Assembly (NCBI GenBank): GCA_030737835.1
Contig: CM060857.1
Location: 4,405,279 to 4,469,278, forward strand
DNA from: Acorus gramineus
Lineage: Eukaryota > Streptophyta > Magnoliopsida > Acorales > Acoraceae
Length of the DNA stretch: 64,000 nucleotides
Direction of reading: 5' to 3'
Shown here: positions 42,818-53,755 of the stretch, piece after piece
Layout: each line of letters opens with the position of its first letter
How positions within the stretch are numbered: the first letter of the stretch is position 1
The notes under the pieces: model-generated
Database searches by the model: none
The model's input: only the letters and a program-made list of their open reading frames with translations
Told to the model about the DNA's origin: nothing
Translations under genes and position numbers: made by a program

Positions 42818-43546
42818 CTAAGGACAATTCTTTCTCATGTGCCCTTTCTTCTGACACTTATAACACCTGATCTCCCGCTTCCTGGACTCGGATCTGGATT
42901 TATTCCTTCCAGATTCCCTCTCATCCGTTCTTCCTCTCACAAATAGACCACCCACCTGTGAGTCACTATCAGAATTCTTCTTTCTTATCTCATGCGATAA
43001 GAGCGCCACTGTGACGGTCTCTAATTCAATAGTGTCCTTCCCATAGAGCAACATCGTCACGAGATGCTCAAGGGAATTAGGAAGAGAACATAAGAGCATT
43101 AGAGCTTGATCTTCATCAGACATCTTGTCATCTATTTTTCCTAGTTGAGAAACTAGTCTACTAAATAAATTATGATGTTCTGCAATAAACGTAACTTCCT
43201 TCATCCGTAGTGTATAGAGTTGTCTCTTCAAGTATAGACGACCAGTCAAGGACTTCGTCATGTACAGACTCTCCAGCTGCAACCAGATCACCACCGCAGA
43301 CTTCTGCGTCGATACGTTGGGTAAGATATCATTTGCCAGACACAAACGAATGGTACTGCATGCTTGAAGGTCAAAGTCATCCCAATCATCATCATTTATC
43401 AAACTCGGCTTTTTCTCCTTCCCGTCTAACGCCTTGTGAAGACCTTGTTGGATCAAGACATCCTTAACTTGGACTTGCCAGAGTCCGAAGTTAATCTTTC
43501 TGTCGAACTTCTCAACATCGAACATCGCGTTCGAAACCCTTGCCAT
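42818..43546 (-). pseudogene. gag: Copia gag
   Basis: The 242-residue minus-strand frame starts MARVSNAMFDVEKFDRKINFG. It has the UBN2-type gag core (LWQVQVKDVLIQQGLHKAL, IRLCLANDILPNV, LYMTKSLTGRLYLKRQLY, LLCSLPNSLEHLV) and ends with the zinc knuckle CYKCQKKGHMRKNC, which binds element RNA. The stop after NCP breaks the normal gag-pol fusion. About 140 bp of degraded protease-upstream sequence follow to the Tat-B insertion at 42672. The start codon lies about 170 bp inside the 5' LTR boundary, as usual in Copia. Confidence 0.9.
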
Positions 43547-43700
43547 CTTTGAATTTTTTCTTGAATGAAAAAACCCTAGAATTTGAAAAAATTGTAGATC
43601 CGCTAAAAGAAATCCTAGATTTGAGCAATGGAACCTCAGATCTAATCAAAGAAGCTCTGGATCTCACGAAGGGGAAACCCTAGGATTCTGAAACCCTAGG

Positions 43701-43712
43701 CTCTGATACCAA
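43701..43712 (-). other. Primer-binding site of the Copia element (initiator Met tRNA)
   Basis: Minus strand TTGGTATCAGAG, 2 bp from the LTR end, continuing CCTAGGG. The match to the 3' end of initiator-Met tRNA fixes the element's orientation. Confidence 0.85.
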
Positions 43713-43714
43713 TT

Positions 43715-44106
43715 TGTTGCGAAAAACCTCCCCAAATAGATCTAGGTTTGAGGGTTTGAGAGAGAAGACGAATAAATCAAACAAGCAATCACACATAAGA
43801 CAAGGAATTTACGTGGTTCGGCAAATTACCTACATCCACGGGCGGCGGTGATGATTTTATTGAGAAGAATTGTCTATGTGCCTTACAATATTTTGTTTTC
43901 CTCAAGAACATATATAGAGGAAACAAATAGTCTAAAGAGGAAATAAACAAATTTAGAAATAAACAGATTTAGTAATCTCAAGAATCTTAGAGACAGATTT
44001 CACAATCTCCAGAATCTTATAAATATATTTTGCAATCTTTAAATATATTACTCAATCTCTAAATATATTTCCACCATGACTTCAACTTTGAGCCATAGAA
44101 ACTAAA
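43715..44106 (-). repeat. Copia 5' LTR
   Basis: Matches 4111-4522. The expected terminal ACTACA reads ACTAAA here, so the outer end has mutated. It is followed by AATGG, one change from the left flank AATAG. Confidence 0.82.
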
Positions 44107-44189
44107 AATGGGCCATTTATTTCCGTGGTAGAAAAGCTCCAGAAAAACGTTGTTCTATCTTGAATCGCTCTGTGGGTCCAGACGGGCCC

Positions 44190-45024
44190 TTAAATAAAAT
44201 CCCCAGATTGGCTTAAAATTGAAAATCAAGAAAGAATATACATACACACATAAACATGGCCCCATTTCTTGGTCGGTTTTATAGTTGGTGACGGCATAGG
44301 TGTTGTATTCAGGGAATAGGGTCCTTCGATGCACATAATTGTTGATATATTCCACAAATAGATACAACCAGAAGCTTATTCCCATGGCACCTATTTGGGT
44401 AGTGGAATAGGTAGGGAATAAAATAGAATAAAGGCGAATAAACTCATCAGCTTCTTTGTTTATAAGAAATAAATGAGTATAATTATGTCAGATTACGTGG
44501 GAATGAGCCGGTGTTGATATTCTAGGTCCACCTGAAATCGTGTTATTTCCATCTTATCTATTCCAATAGTATAAGGACAATCCACATGTCAAATCACCTG
44601 TCATTACTTTTTATAAATTAAGGGGACTGACATATTTAAATCATTCTTTTGTCATAAATTATTATCTACATCTCATTCACTTTTTATATACAACTTATCC
44701 ATAATCTATCAAATAAAAAAAAAATTATTATTATATTGTTCAATGATAATAACTAAAATACAATCGAACAGAAATTGACTTAATTGTTATTTTGGAATAG
44801 CTAATTTCGCTACTAAAACGGGGTTTTAGGATCCGGGCTTAAAAAAAATAGCATAAAATGAGCACGATACTCTTAGAAAACATAGTAATGGGTCAACGAC
44901 CACATCCCTACCCCTGCAAGTTTGATTAACCCGTTTCATTGATAAGTTATCTAGAGTGTAGTTACATATAGTCCTTTCTTTCATCACAATTCCAGTCCTC
45001 TATGTTTCGTTAGTGCCATATACT
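44190..45024. other. AT-rich intergenic DNA with a repeated segment
   Basis: No confident gene. A minus-strand frame at 44155-44385 starts MGISFWLYLFVEYINN and could be an exon, but no family is recognised. The stretch 44400-44740 resembles 50770-51100 (shared CAAATCACCT, ACAACTTAT and AATTATTATTATAT blocks). Confidence 0.35.
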
Positions 45025-45290
45025 CACATTAACGAGGTATATGCTTCGATATTTATAATTTTTTATAAATAAAAAAAATAAAGTACATATTCCAATAAAT
45101 GACATAGATGCATTTCACATTAACGAGGTATATGCTTCAATATTTATAATTTTTTATAAATAAAAAAAATAAAGTACATATTCCAATAAATGACATAGAT
45201 GCATTTTAAGAAAATGCATCTATGTCATTTATTGGAATATGTACTTTATTTTTTTTTATTTATAAAAACATATACCTCATTAGATGATGT
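45025..45290. repeat. Tandem 91-bp repeat followed by an inverted copy (palindrome)
   Basis: Unit 1 is 45025-45115, unit 2 starts at 45116, and from 45211 the sequence runs back as the inverse of unit 2 around the centre GCATTTTAAGAAAATGC. The inner stem is essentially perfect for about 40 bp (ACATAGATGCATTTT / AAAATGCATCTATGT). The outer part of the inverted arm has a small deletion. Confidence 0.85.
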
Positions 45291-45428
45291 ATATTATTTT
45301 AAAAAAATTTCAAATGTGTGCGGAATTGAATTGGGGCTCAAAAAGAGACTGTACGTAACATTATTTAATTATCTAAATCCAATGGATGGGGGGTTGAGTC
45401 TCACATATGCGCGCATAGAGAGTGGCTG

Positions 45429-45800
45429 TGTTGCGCAATATCGTGGAAACTTACAACAAACCCCACATCAATCAAGAATACACAGAGAAACACAAATTTT
45501 ACGTGGTTACGTCTACGTCTATGGTACAAAATCCAAGAGCATCTACAATAATGTAGATCAGTTACAAGCCTTACAGACTCACAGAGCTCTAATGAAGTTT
45601 TTCTTTTTTAAGCTACCCCTTCAATCTCTCCATGGATCTCTACATCATTATCATACCATTAAAGTTTCTTTTCAGGGTATTTATAAAAATAAATCTGAAA
45701 TTCTTCCCCAAGTAATTAATCTTCTGACAAAATTGTAACAAACATATCTAAATATCACTCTTCAGCCTCAAAAAATCTGGCTGTTATTGGACTCTTCGAC
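45429..45800. repeat. Possible degraded Copia LTR fragment
   Basis: Starts TGTTGCGCAATATCG, resembling the TGTTGCGG start of the Copia LTR, and has TTTTACGTGGTTA, similar to the TTTACGTGGTTCGG of that LTR and many plant Copia LTRs. The right border is not clear. Confidence 0.35.
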
Positions 45801-45959
45801 GGTTGTTTTTTTTTGTGGGTAATTTTTTTTCTTTTTTGTCAAATCTTCTCTTATCACCAGGTGGCAAGACTCGAATCCAAATCCTCTTACTAAAGAAGAG
45901 GTACCTCTCCCATCCTACCAAGAGGAAGTTTGGTTAACTAAGTGAAGGTTCGATAGTTG

Positions 45960-46345
45960 TTGCGTGGGCAAATGGAAAGGGCTTGATTCCTTGGACTGCT
46001 GTGAGAGGTTCGATCTTTCAACAATCTTGTTATCTCTTTGGAAGAGAATGGAAGATCACCCATGTTTTCATGGAGGGGAATCGTGCCACGACTCTCTTAC
46101 AGTCCGCACCAGTTCTGGCCGGAGTTTTCACAAATCCTCCAAGAGGATAGATAGGGGCAAATTCAGCTGAGAAGCTGCTAATATGCTGTCTCCCCTGTTT
46201 TGTCACTTCCCTCTCCTCTGTTTTTTCAAGTTCATTATGGGCTATACATAGTGGTTGGGGCTCCCCTGTTCCACAACCATTGTGCACTTTGTTATACTTG
46301 TTAATTGTTATTTTGTACCTGTATATACTTTTGGAAAAGGAATGA
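45960..46345 (+). pseudogene. LINE (L1-type) 3' fragment with RNase H-like end
   Basis: One frame reads WKITHVFMEGNRATTLL, close to the H-x-FREGN-xx-AD motif at the end of plant L1 RNase H domains. An untranslated tail with GTACCTGTATATAC and GGAATGAAATAC follows, like LINE 3' ends. Frame shifts break it. No long poly(A) follows. Confidence 0.4.
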
Positions 46346-46697
46346 AATACTCAAATTTACGACACTAAAAACATATATATTTATTCGTACAATTTAACGA
46401 AGAAACAATTCCAGGTTAAACCAAAACTGACTGTAAACTACATGCCACGCAGAAAACAGTGGCTCAAAATGTACGTAAAATTAAAGGTCACAAAACACAT
46501 GCAAAGCAAGAAATAAAGAAGATTATGACTTCCTTTTTTATTGGTATTTTTTTTCCTTGATCAAATCTTTCACTATGAGCTGGTGACAAAACTCGAACCT
46601 AAGTCACCTTACTAGAACGCTTTTCAAAAGTCATCCATCATCAAGAGAGAGACCCGGAGAGCCACCGTCACATACACAAAACCGAGTGCGATCCACA

Positions 46698-46922
46698 TCA
46701 ATCGTGAGAGGGCGGTGCATTCTGGTGAGAAAGTGCCACTGAAAGGAGTCCCAGTCCCATTAAGAGTGTTGCAAAAGCAGTGACGGCGTAGACCATCGCG
46801 ACAAAGGCCTCCTTGGGATTGTCCCCCTCACTTGCCATGGGGAGGTTCAAGAGCCAGCCCACAGAGATAACGATCATCCAGATGGAGTACCACATGACAT
46901 CGGATGGCCGGTGGCTATACAT
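46698..46922 (-). CDS. Small membrane protein, unknown
   Basis: The 74-residue frame starts MYSHRPSDVMWYSIWMIVISVGWLL. It has two hydrophobic spans (about residues 9-26 and 40-63, VAMVYAVTAFATLLMGLGLLSVAL) separated by an acidic linker (SEGDNPKE). The composition is protein-like and the region has higher GC than its surroundings. I do not recognise it. It could be a small gene or the last exon of a larger one. Upstream DNA (46923-47110) holds no clear further exon. Confidence 0.4.
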   Translation of the reverse strand: MYSHRPSDVMWYSIWMIVISVGWLLNLPMASEGDNPKEAFVAMVYAVTAFATLLMGLGLLSVALSHQNAPPSHD

Positions 46923-47364
46923 TGTGAGTTGGTACTCCTAATGAGGGCTTCATGAATGGTTTTGAATAAGTTTTATAACTTGTGCTTGTGGGGGCTGAGG
47001 GTCAGGATCAGCTGATCCAATTCAAGATTAGCTTTCATTGTGACGAACAGAGTGACTTCACCAATAACCCAAATGTCATTGTCGAACCGTCCAAGACCAA
47101 ATCTTGGAAACATCTGATTTCCTTCGCTTGGGGTGAGAGTGATATTATTTATGTAATTTAAAAATTATTGCTTATATATGACGTATGAATGGAATTTTAA
47201 GAAGATCAATGTGTAAAACATAATCTGGCAACGCATGATTTTTTTTTTATATAGGAAAATTAAACATTTTATAAGAAGATAAGATGAGATGATTTATTAC
47301 GTTGGTATAGTTATCTATATTGCAATAATTATCCATCCCATAATACTTACATATGTCGTTATCA
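46923..47364. other. Intergenic DNA
   Basis: No coding or RNA gene supportable. Confidence 0.4.
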
Positions 47365-48200
47365 ACGAGGAGCTTAACTTATGAGATGTAATGTGAAACG
47401 TATAATTTGTTTTTAGTTTTAAAGTCAATAATGTTTCTATAGTTTCCTTCTTCCATTCCCACACACTAAAATTTCCTTGGTTCTCTAGAAATATGGGACA
47501 AGAGAAAATGTACGTCCAGACCTGCTGGTATGAGACTGTGGGATTCGATTTTCTAGCACGTATAGGACAATCAGTGACGGCTCTACGAAGAATTTTCAAT
47601 ATAGTGCTATCTCCAAATCTACTTTATTTTGAATAATTTTCTGGAACACAAGCAAGTTGACGTAGTGGGAAGCGTGAAACGCTGCGAGAAACAAGACAAA
47701 GATGAACAAGACGGAAGAAGGAATGAAAGAAACAACTCTCAAAATAACTAGAAAACTCAAAATATTATTAATTGATTATTTGCACAACCCCTTGACATGA
47801 TTAAATAGGATGATGTGACTTGCAAAGCAAGAAAACCTAAGAAAAAAAAAAGGAAAATACAGAAATTCGAACCCTATAACAGAGCCACTAAAATACCATT
47901 AAAACTTACTAAAATTGCTCCTAAATTAATACGTAATTAATAGGTAATTAAATGTGACTAAAAATATTCAAAATATATCCATAATCATGAAGAAATCAAT
48001 GTAAATTTGATTCTCCTAATTATGAGTATTAATTGTTTCCTTTTTTTACGTCACATTAATCATTTCCTTTTTTTTTTAACTTTCCTTCCCCAATAATGGT
48101 TGATTTTCTTGTCAAATCTTCCAGCATCACAAGTATATTCCATTTGTAGGTTGTCAATTTCCCTATCCGTTACATGTCTTTTTCTTTATCTGTTTTATTT
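47365..48200. repeat. Segmental duplicate of 51147-51313 plus 53757-53900
   Basis: Shared blocks include TTATGAGATGTAATGTGAAACG, TTCCTTGGTTCTCTAGAA, GTACGTCCA, GACGGCTCTACGAAGAA and CTTCCCTATCCGT..ACATGTCTTT. The other copy is split by the TIR element at 51314. This copy has about 475 bp of extra DNA (about 47650-48125) that looks like an LTR-type insertion. Each copy therefore shows the other's empty site. Confidence 0.7.
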
Positions 48201-49000
48201 TTGGGATTTTTGGTCATTATGAAATTTTACTCACACAATCCTAAAAAGGAGTTATTATAGGACAAGGCTTTATAATTAGTGTGATTGGCTGTCACGGGAA
48301 CGGATCATCTACTTTTTTTTTGTACTTGTTTTATATTTTGGTCAATCAGATGGTCTTAAATCAATAAAATGAAATGAACTCATTCATCACATATTGATCC
48401 ATTCATGATTTAATATATTTACAATCATTTGATTTTAATCATGATGGTATGACAACCCTACAATAAAAGTAAAGAAAGATCCAAGCATGAAAAAACAAGT
48501 AAAGAATCCAACCCGGCTCATTCGTAAGCCTTAATTCCATCTAGGCATCGACAGCAGGCACTAACCGCACGGTTTGGGCTCAAATCTACCGGTTTTTTTG
48601 GCCAACAAATCCAAACCGAACTGGTCTGCTGAAAAAAACCAGACCTGGTAAAACGTATGAAATGGAATATAAGAAAATCAATATATAAAAGAAAATATTA
48701 GACTTAGTCATTTTTACCAACCAAAACTCAGACCACATATGTTTTCATTTTTCTTTAAATAGTAAACGTCACCTAATGAAGTATATGCTTTAATAAAAGT
48801 GTATATCGATTCATTTTGAATTGAATGAACCCAAATTAATAAGGTATATACATCGTGGAATGAGGTACATGTTTCTCTGAATTTGTAACAAGGTATATAG
48901 GACTGTATTTTAGACTGTAAAAAATACTGAGCGTAACAACACCCATATGTAAAACTGATGTAGCGTATAAGTATGCTTTTCTGTGGATTCGATCAAAGAT
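48201..49000. other. AT-rich intergenic DNA
   Basis: No gene seen. A degenerate repeat-like block (about 48535-48660) and sequence recalling the 45.0 kb palindrome unit (AAGTATATGCTTTAAT near 48780) are present. Confidence 0.35.
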
Positions 49001-49489
49001 AAGAAATAAACAGGCTTCAGCGGCGCTGTTGATTTTTCAAGAAGAATAGCAAGACACTGGGCTTCAACAATCTGTTGATTTTTTACGAAATACTAGATGA
49101 TGAAACTCTGCGTAGTTGATATTCACCACGAATAACAAAAAACGAAGGAAAATAATAACTCTAATAATCAATAACTTAATTAATCATTTGGTTTAAAGGT
49201 CTATTATAGAGTAGAGAATCCTTAATAGATTAGCATCTCAACTAATCATTAGGATCATAACAGATTATCTAAATCTGCAAAAATCACAAATAAATTCTTA
49301 TTTAATCCTAACTAATATTTAAATTTGAATTCAAATCAAAATTTGAAATTCAAATCTAAATATAGATCCTAAAATAAGGGAATAAATCATAACAAACTCA
49401 AAACTCATTAAAATTGTAAATGAACCATAATCATTCATTTGATAATCCTCCATGTCGATCTAATGGTCCATGATCGCGCTACATCATTC
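49001..49489. other. AT-rich DNA, possibly LTR-derived, next to a Gypsy remnant
   Basis: No coding sequence. Its place on the 3' side of the minus-strand gag remnant would suit a degraded LTR, but no partner LTR was found. Confidence 0.3.
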
Positions 49490-50185
49490 CCTCTTGAGAA
49501 AAACTCGTCCTCGAGTTTGGTTGAAGGAGTTGGTGATGTAGTCCAAGCATTTGATAATGTGATTCACCGACTTTTATGCAACTAGGGGTCACCTAAAGTG
49601 CTTATGGCCAACGCTTCCTCTACAATTTTGATGTAGATAATCTAGGAGTTGTGACTATGATTTCTAAAAAGAATGGATCCTCAAAATGATAGCCGCACGT
49701 GTGAAATGTTTCTTGAGTGAATTGAACTGGGTCAAATATTTGAGGGGAACTCTTGAGCTTGGTCTCCTCCATCTCGTTCTCGATCAGTTAATCAATGATT
49801 GGTGGAAAGTTCGAATCCTCAATTTCTTCATCAAAGATAGGTGGAAGGCTCACCTCTTCAATCTCCTCATCGAAGGTAGGTGGAAGATCGCCACTTCAAT
49901 CTCTTCATCGAAGAAGTTCACCTCTTCAATCTCTTTATCAAAGATAGGTGGAAGGTTCACCTTTTCAAATAGGTTGTCAAAATCACCATCAATAGGCTCC
50001 TCTTCCACAAGTTGTGAAGTTGTCGGTCGTTCTTGATGTCGCATAAGCGCCATCATCTTCTCCATTTGTTTGGTTAAAGCATCAAATCGCGTGTCCATTC
50101 GATGAATGAATTGTTGTGCTATGTCGTGGATGTACAGCTCTCCAATGGGAATCTCGCGTGGAATCGGACATCTTCTTGATAACAT
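49490..50185 (-). pseudogene. gag: Gypsy-type gag remnant with short tandem repeats
   Basis: Minus-strand frame 50185-49852 starts MLSRRCPIPREIPIGE and contains MDTRFDALTKQMEKMMALM, the coiled N-terminus seen in plant Gypsy gag proteins. The acidic (D/F)DEEIEEV-type segment that follows is repeated several times down to about 49770 through units of roughly 36-42 bp. The stretch near 49490-49510 (CTCGTCCTCGAGTTTGG, complement) resembles the NSRTSF end of such elements' pol. Everything between is deleted. Confidence 0.5.
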
Positions 50186-50197
50186 CTTCTTCTTTTT

Positions 50198-50232
50198 TTA
50201 TCTCTCTCTCTTTCTCTCTCTCTCTGTTTTTT
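50198..50232 (+). repeat. CT microsatellite
   Basis: Short TCTCTCTCTC tract in the leader of the Gypsy remnant. Confidence 0.8.
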
Positions 50233-51146
50233 ATTTTTTGGTGGACTGGAATGAAAAATTAATATATTGTGTTGGGTATTTTTGGAATGACAATTTGGGT
50301 GTGAGGGTTTAAATGAAAATTTTCCTACATTTGTGGGCCATTTTGTTGCGGTGGTTGTGATAAGGTCTCTCTTTTTCTCTTTTCTTTTTTATAATTATAC
50401 GGCTGATATGGGGAAGCTAATGGTTAGGGATTTCTTTTCTTCTAATAATATGGTTGGGATTTCCTTTGTAGGGATTTTTCCTACAGATGTACACCGGGAA
50501 CTCAATTAAACCAAACCCAATTGGGATGAGTATGGGCTGAAGGATAGGATTACTAGGTATAAATATTCAGGTGAGATCCAGACCACTTAACTCATGAGGA
50601 GTAGTCCCTAGTGATCGCTATTCAGGTGGTAGATCCCTCCTCTACCATCTTAGTTTGTAATTTCATTTGTTTTGGACAGGGTTCCTTAAATTTAAATAAA
50701 GCATATGCCTACCATTTCTTAAAAAAAAAAAACTCATTTATGGAATAGTGTGGAATATGAGTGAATAAGTAAAAAAAGAAAAGAAAAGAAAAAGTTTGGT
50801 TTACAATAAATAGGACGTGGGTATAACTATGTTAGAATAGAGAAAAACAAGCTAATATTGGTATTCTAGATTTCCTTGGAAGTGTGTTATTTCACCAAAT
50901 TCATTTTACTAATATAAATGAGATTCACGTGCCAAATCACCTATAAGGGATCTACACATCAAATCATTTTTTTCACTTTTTATAAATTTATATTGGTGTA
51001 TTATTTATATTTTATCCACAACTTATATGTGGTCAATCAATCAACAAAAAATTTATTATTATATTTTCAAGAAAAAATACCTATAATAATTTTTTTATTA
51101 TTATTCTATTGAGATAGTACCTAATGACGCTATAGCGTATAATAGT
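50233..51146. other. AT-rich intergenic DNA with an A-tail
   Basis: A poly(A) run at about 50721-50732 preceded by AAATAAAGCATATG suggests a retroposed 3' end, but the source is unclear. 50770-51100 is similar to 44400-44740. No gene. Confidence 0.35.
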
Positions 51147-51668
51147 TTATGAGATGTAATGTGAAACGTATAATTTGTTTTTAGTTTAAAGTCAATAAGG
51201 TTTCTAATAGTTTCCTTCTTCTGTTCCATCACTCAATTCCCAAATTTTCTTGGTTCTCTAGAATTAGAATAGTAGAATTGTACGTCCACACCTATGCTGG
51301 GAATTGATCTTCTGTTAAATGCATATAACCTCTTGAAAGTTACCGTATATCCATATTGGCCCCTTATTTCATTGAATATCCATATAACCCCCTATATTGT
51401 GATCTAGTTAAGCATTTAACCCCTTTAGTTAACAGTCCGTAAAAAATAAAGGAATATTTGTTGAATATTCTGCTTGTTAACAGTGGTGTCAATTCAAATA
51501 TTCATATAACCCCCTGATTTGACAAAAAAATTTAAAAGGATCTAAATAGATGACCAAAATATCCTTTCCTCACCAAATACCATCTGATTCCTTCTTTTTC
51601 CCCAACGATCACATTTCTAACCGTTGCAATGGCTCATGATTTAAACTCCATTCAACTCTTCTTTCTTC

Positions 51669-52577
51669 TTGAGTTGTTTTAGATTGCTCTCTGGACTGCG
51701 GCTTAACCTGAAAAAGTCCACCATGCACGACCTTAATCTATCCCATGAAGAAGAGGCTCACTTGGCGGCCTGCATGGGTTGCGCTGCTGGCCCCTTCCCG
51801 TTTAAATATCTGGGCCTCCCGCTAGTGAAAGGCCGAATAAAAAAGGAGGATTGGGATCCACTAGTGGCAAGATTCAAAAGGAAATTGGAGGGGTGGAAAA
51901 GCAAGGTCCTAAGTTGGGGAAGCCGATTGACATTATTGCAAGCTATCCTAACAAACCTCCCCATATTCTACCTCTCCGTCTTCCGAGTCCTGGTAAGTGT
52001 ACTCGAGCGTATTGACACAATACACCACCGGTTCATGTGGAGGGGTGCGGGGGATGGTAGTAGGACGTCGCACTTGGTTGATTGGGCGATAGTTTGTCGT
52101 CCAAAGAAAGAGGGCGGACTGGGAGTGCTTGATCTTCGTTTGATGAATAAGGCCCTACTTACTAAGTGGATCTGGAAGTGTCTATTTGGTGATGGATCAA
52201 TGTGGGCACAGATCATCCTTGATAGATATGGTGGAGCAGGAATCGGAGATAGGCGATGGCCGGTGTCTAACGCTCAATCATCACAGATTTGCAAAGGTCT
52301 CTTTACTTATCGCAGCATCGTGGACAGAGCGTTTGGGTGGTCGATTGGTCAAGGACCGAAAGTCCATTTTTGGCGTGACCGTTGGAGTGGGGAGGAACAC
52401 CTATGTGACCTAAGCCCAGATATCTTCAGACTGGCTGTTAACAAGGAGGGCATGGTGCGTGATTTCTTTGAGAACTTGGGTGACACAAATGCTTGGAACA
52501 TTGAGCTGATGCGAGTGCGACTTAGCGAGGAGGAGACACGGCAATTCTTCACCCTCATGGACACGATTGGGGAGTAG
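51669..52577 (+). pseudogene. L1 ORF2 C-terminal part (RT thumb and following region)
   Basis: The 302-residue frame has SGLRLNLKKSTMHDLN, FPFKYLGLPLVKGR, WKSKVLSWGSRLTLLQAIL, LPIFYLSVF, FMWRGAG and KKEGGLGVLDLRLMNKALLTKW. These are the standard order downstream of the RT active site in plant L1 ORF2. The region 52578-53100 continues, after a stop, as a frame-broken zf-RVT domain (for example near 52760-52830) and ends with ARVYQENMWEMF. The RT catalytic box and endonuclease are lost to 5' truncation. Confidence 0.85.
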
Positions 52578-53327
52578 GCTGAACTAACATAGATCCCGAC
52601 ACCATCTTCTGGAGGCCATTGCGCACCAGGGAGTATACAGACCATGTAGGAAGTTCAAGCAAATTTGGCGTGCATCGATACCGCTGAAAATTAAAGTGTT
52701 TCTATGGTTATTGAACAAGGAGCACCTCCTCACAAAGGTACACAGGGCCAAATAGAGACTCAATGAGTCGACAACGTGCGTTTTATGCGTAGCAGCCCCG
52801 GAAACAATTCAACACCTTCTTTGCAAATGTGTTTTGGCGAAACAATTCTGGGCTAAGATTGGAATGCACACGGGCTTGGACACCTCCTTTCAAACCTCGG
52901 AAGAACTGTGGGAGGTAGGAAAAGCGTTGAAACGAGCAGATGAAGACGAGTTGACGGCGATGATATCACAATCAATTGTACCGGCGGGGTCTTGGACAAT
53001 TTGGCGAACGCGCAGCTCGGGTCTACCAAGAAAACATGTGGGAGATGTTCTGTGCACAGGTAAGAGATTGGGGTAAAGGTATCGCATCTGCTCGCGATGT
53101 TTATTTCAGACACGGGCGTCTTGGCACCGCAGTGTCATTGCTCGCGATGGATTATGGTCCTCCTTGGGGTAGATGCCTTTCCTACCTGGGGGATGGTCAG
53201 TGTGAACTGACTCTTGTCTTATGTAATCTTTTATGTGTCTTTTTTCCTTCCTTTCAGAGTTTGTAATTTGAGCTTTCAGAAATGAAATCGAGTAGCAAAT
53301 TTCTATATTTTTCAAAAAAAAAAAAAA
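51671..53327 (+). mobile_element. 5'-truncated L1-type LINE with poly(A) and target duplication
   Basis: Begins inside the RT domain and ends in a run of As to 53327. The flanks TCTTCTTTCTTCTT (51657-51670) and TCTTATTTCTTCTT (53328-53341) match at 13 of 14 positions, the signature of target-primed reverse transcription. Confidence 0.85.
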
Positions 53328-53755
53328 TCTTATTTCTTCTTCTTATGCTTTTTTTTGTGCATCACCATTTCTTCTTTTTCCCTTTTTCTTCCCATTGTTT
53401 TGAAAACAAATTGTGTGTTTCTTCTTCTTTGAGAGAGGTGACGGCGGAGAGAACAGTGAAAGAGACGGAGAGTCAAGTGAAAGAAAAGCGGAGAGAGACG
53501 GAGGCTCTTTGTTTGGGAGAGGTGACGGCGAGTTTGTGTTTTGAGTTTGAGAGATATGTAGTACGTTTTAGCTTTTTATGTTTAGAGAGGATATCGGGAG
53601 TACTTGGTCTTTTTCAAAAATAAGGTTTGCAATGGTGTGATAAAATAACGGTAAGAGATTAAATGCATTTAATAGAATAAATAGAAACTTATATAGATAT
53701 TCAATGAAATGAGGGGACAACAAAAGAAATTTTCAAAGGGTCATATACATTTAAC

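Larger units (their letters stand above)
4111..44106 (-). mobile_element. Ty1/Copia LTR retrotransposon, minus strand, split by two Gypsy insertions
   Basis: LTRs of about 0.4 kb lie at 4111-4522 (3' LTR in element sense) and 43715-44106 (5' LTR). The 5-bp flanks are AATAG (4106-4110) and AATGG (44107-44111), one mismatch. On the minus strand from the right come an iMet-type PBS, gag, protease remnant, integrase, RT, RNase H and a purine tract next to the 3' LTR. Removing the inserts at 5176-16579 and 18864-42671 leaves about 4.8 kb, a normal Copia length. Stops and frame changes in pol make it non-autonomous. Confidence 0.88.
3993..44189. mobile_element. Tourist/PIF-Harbinger-like MITE (~0.2 kb) split by the retrotransposon nest
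   Basis: Left end GGCCTTGTTTGGATCCGTGG at 3993 and right end GGGTCCAGACGGGCCC ending at 44189 are imperfect terminal inverted repeats. Both are flanked by TTA (3990-3992 and 44190-44192), the 3-bp target duplication typical of PIF/Harbinger and Tourist elements. Only 3993-4110 and 44112-44189 belong to the MITE. Everything between is the Copia insertion and what landed in it. Confidence 0.6.
51314..53755. mobile_element. TIR DNA transposon (~0.78 kb) interrupted by an L1
   Basis: Left end GTTAAATGCATATAACC (51314) and right end, read in reverse, GTTAAATGTATATGACC (from 53755) continue as imperfect inverted repeats for about 80 bp, sharing TTATTTCATTGAATATC / TCATTTCATTGAATATC. Removing the L1 leaves about 0.78 kb with no transposase. 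The related segment at 47365 lacks it. A target duplication is not evident. Long TIRs suggest a Mutator-like or other MITE family; not resolved. Confidence 0.5.
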
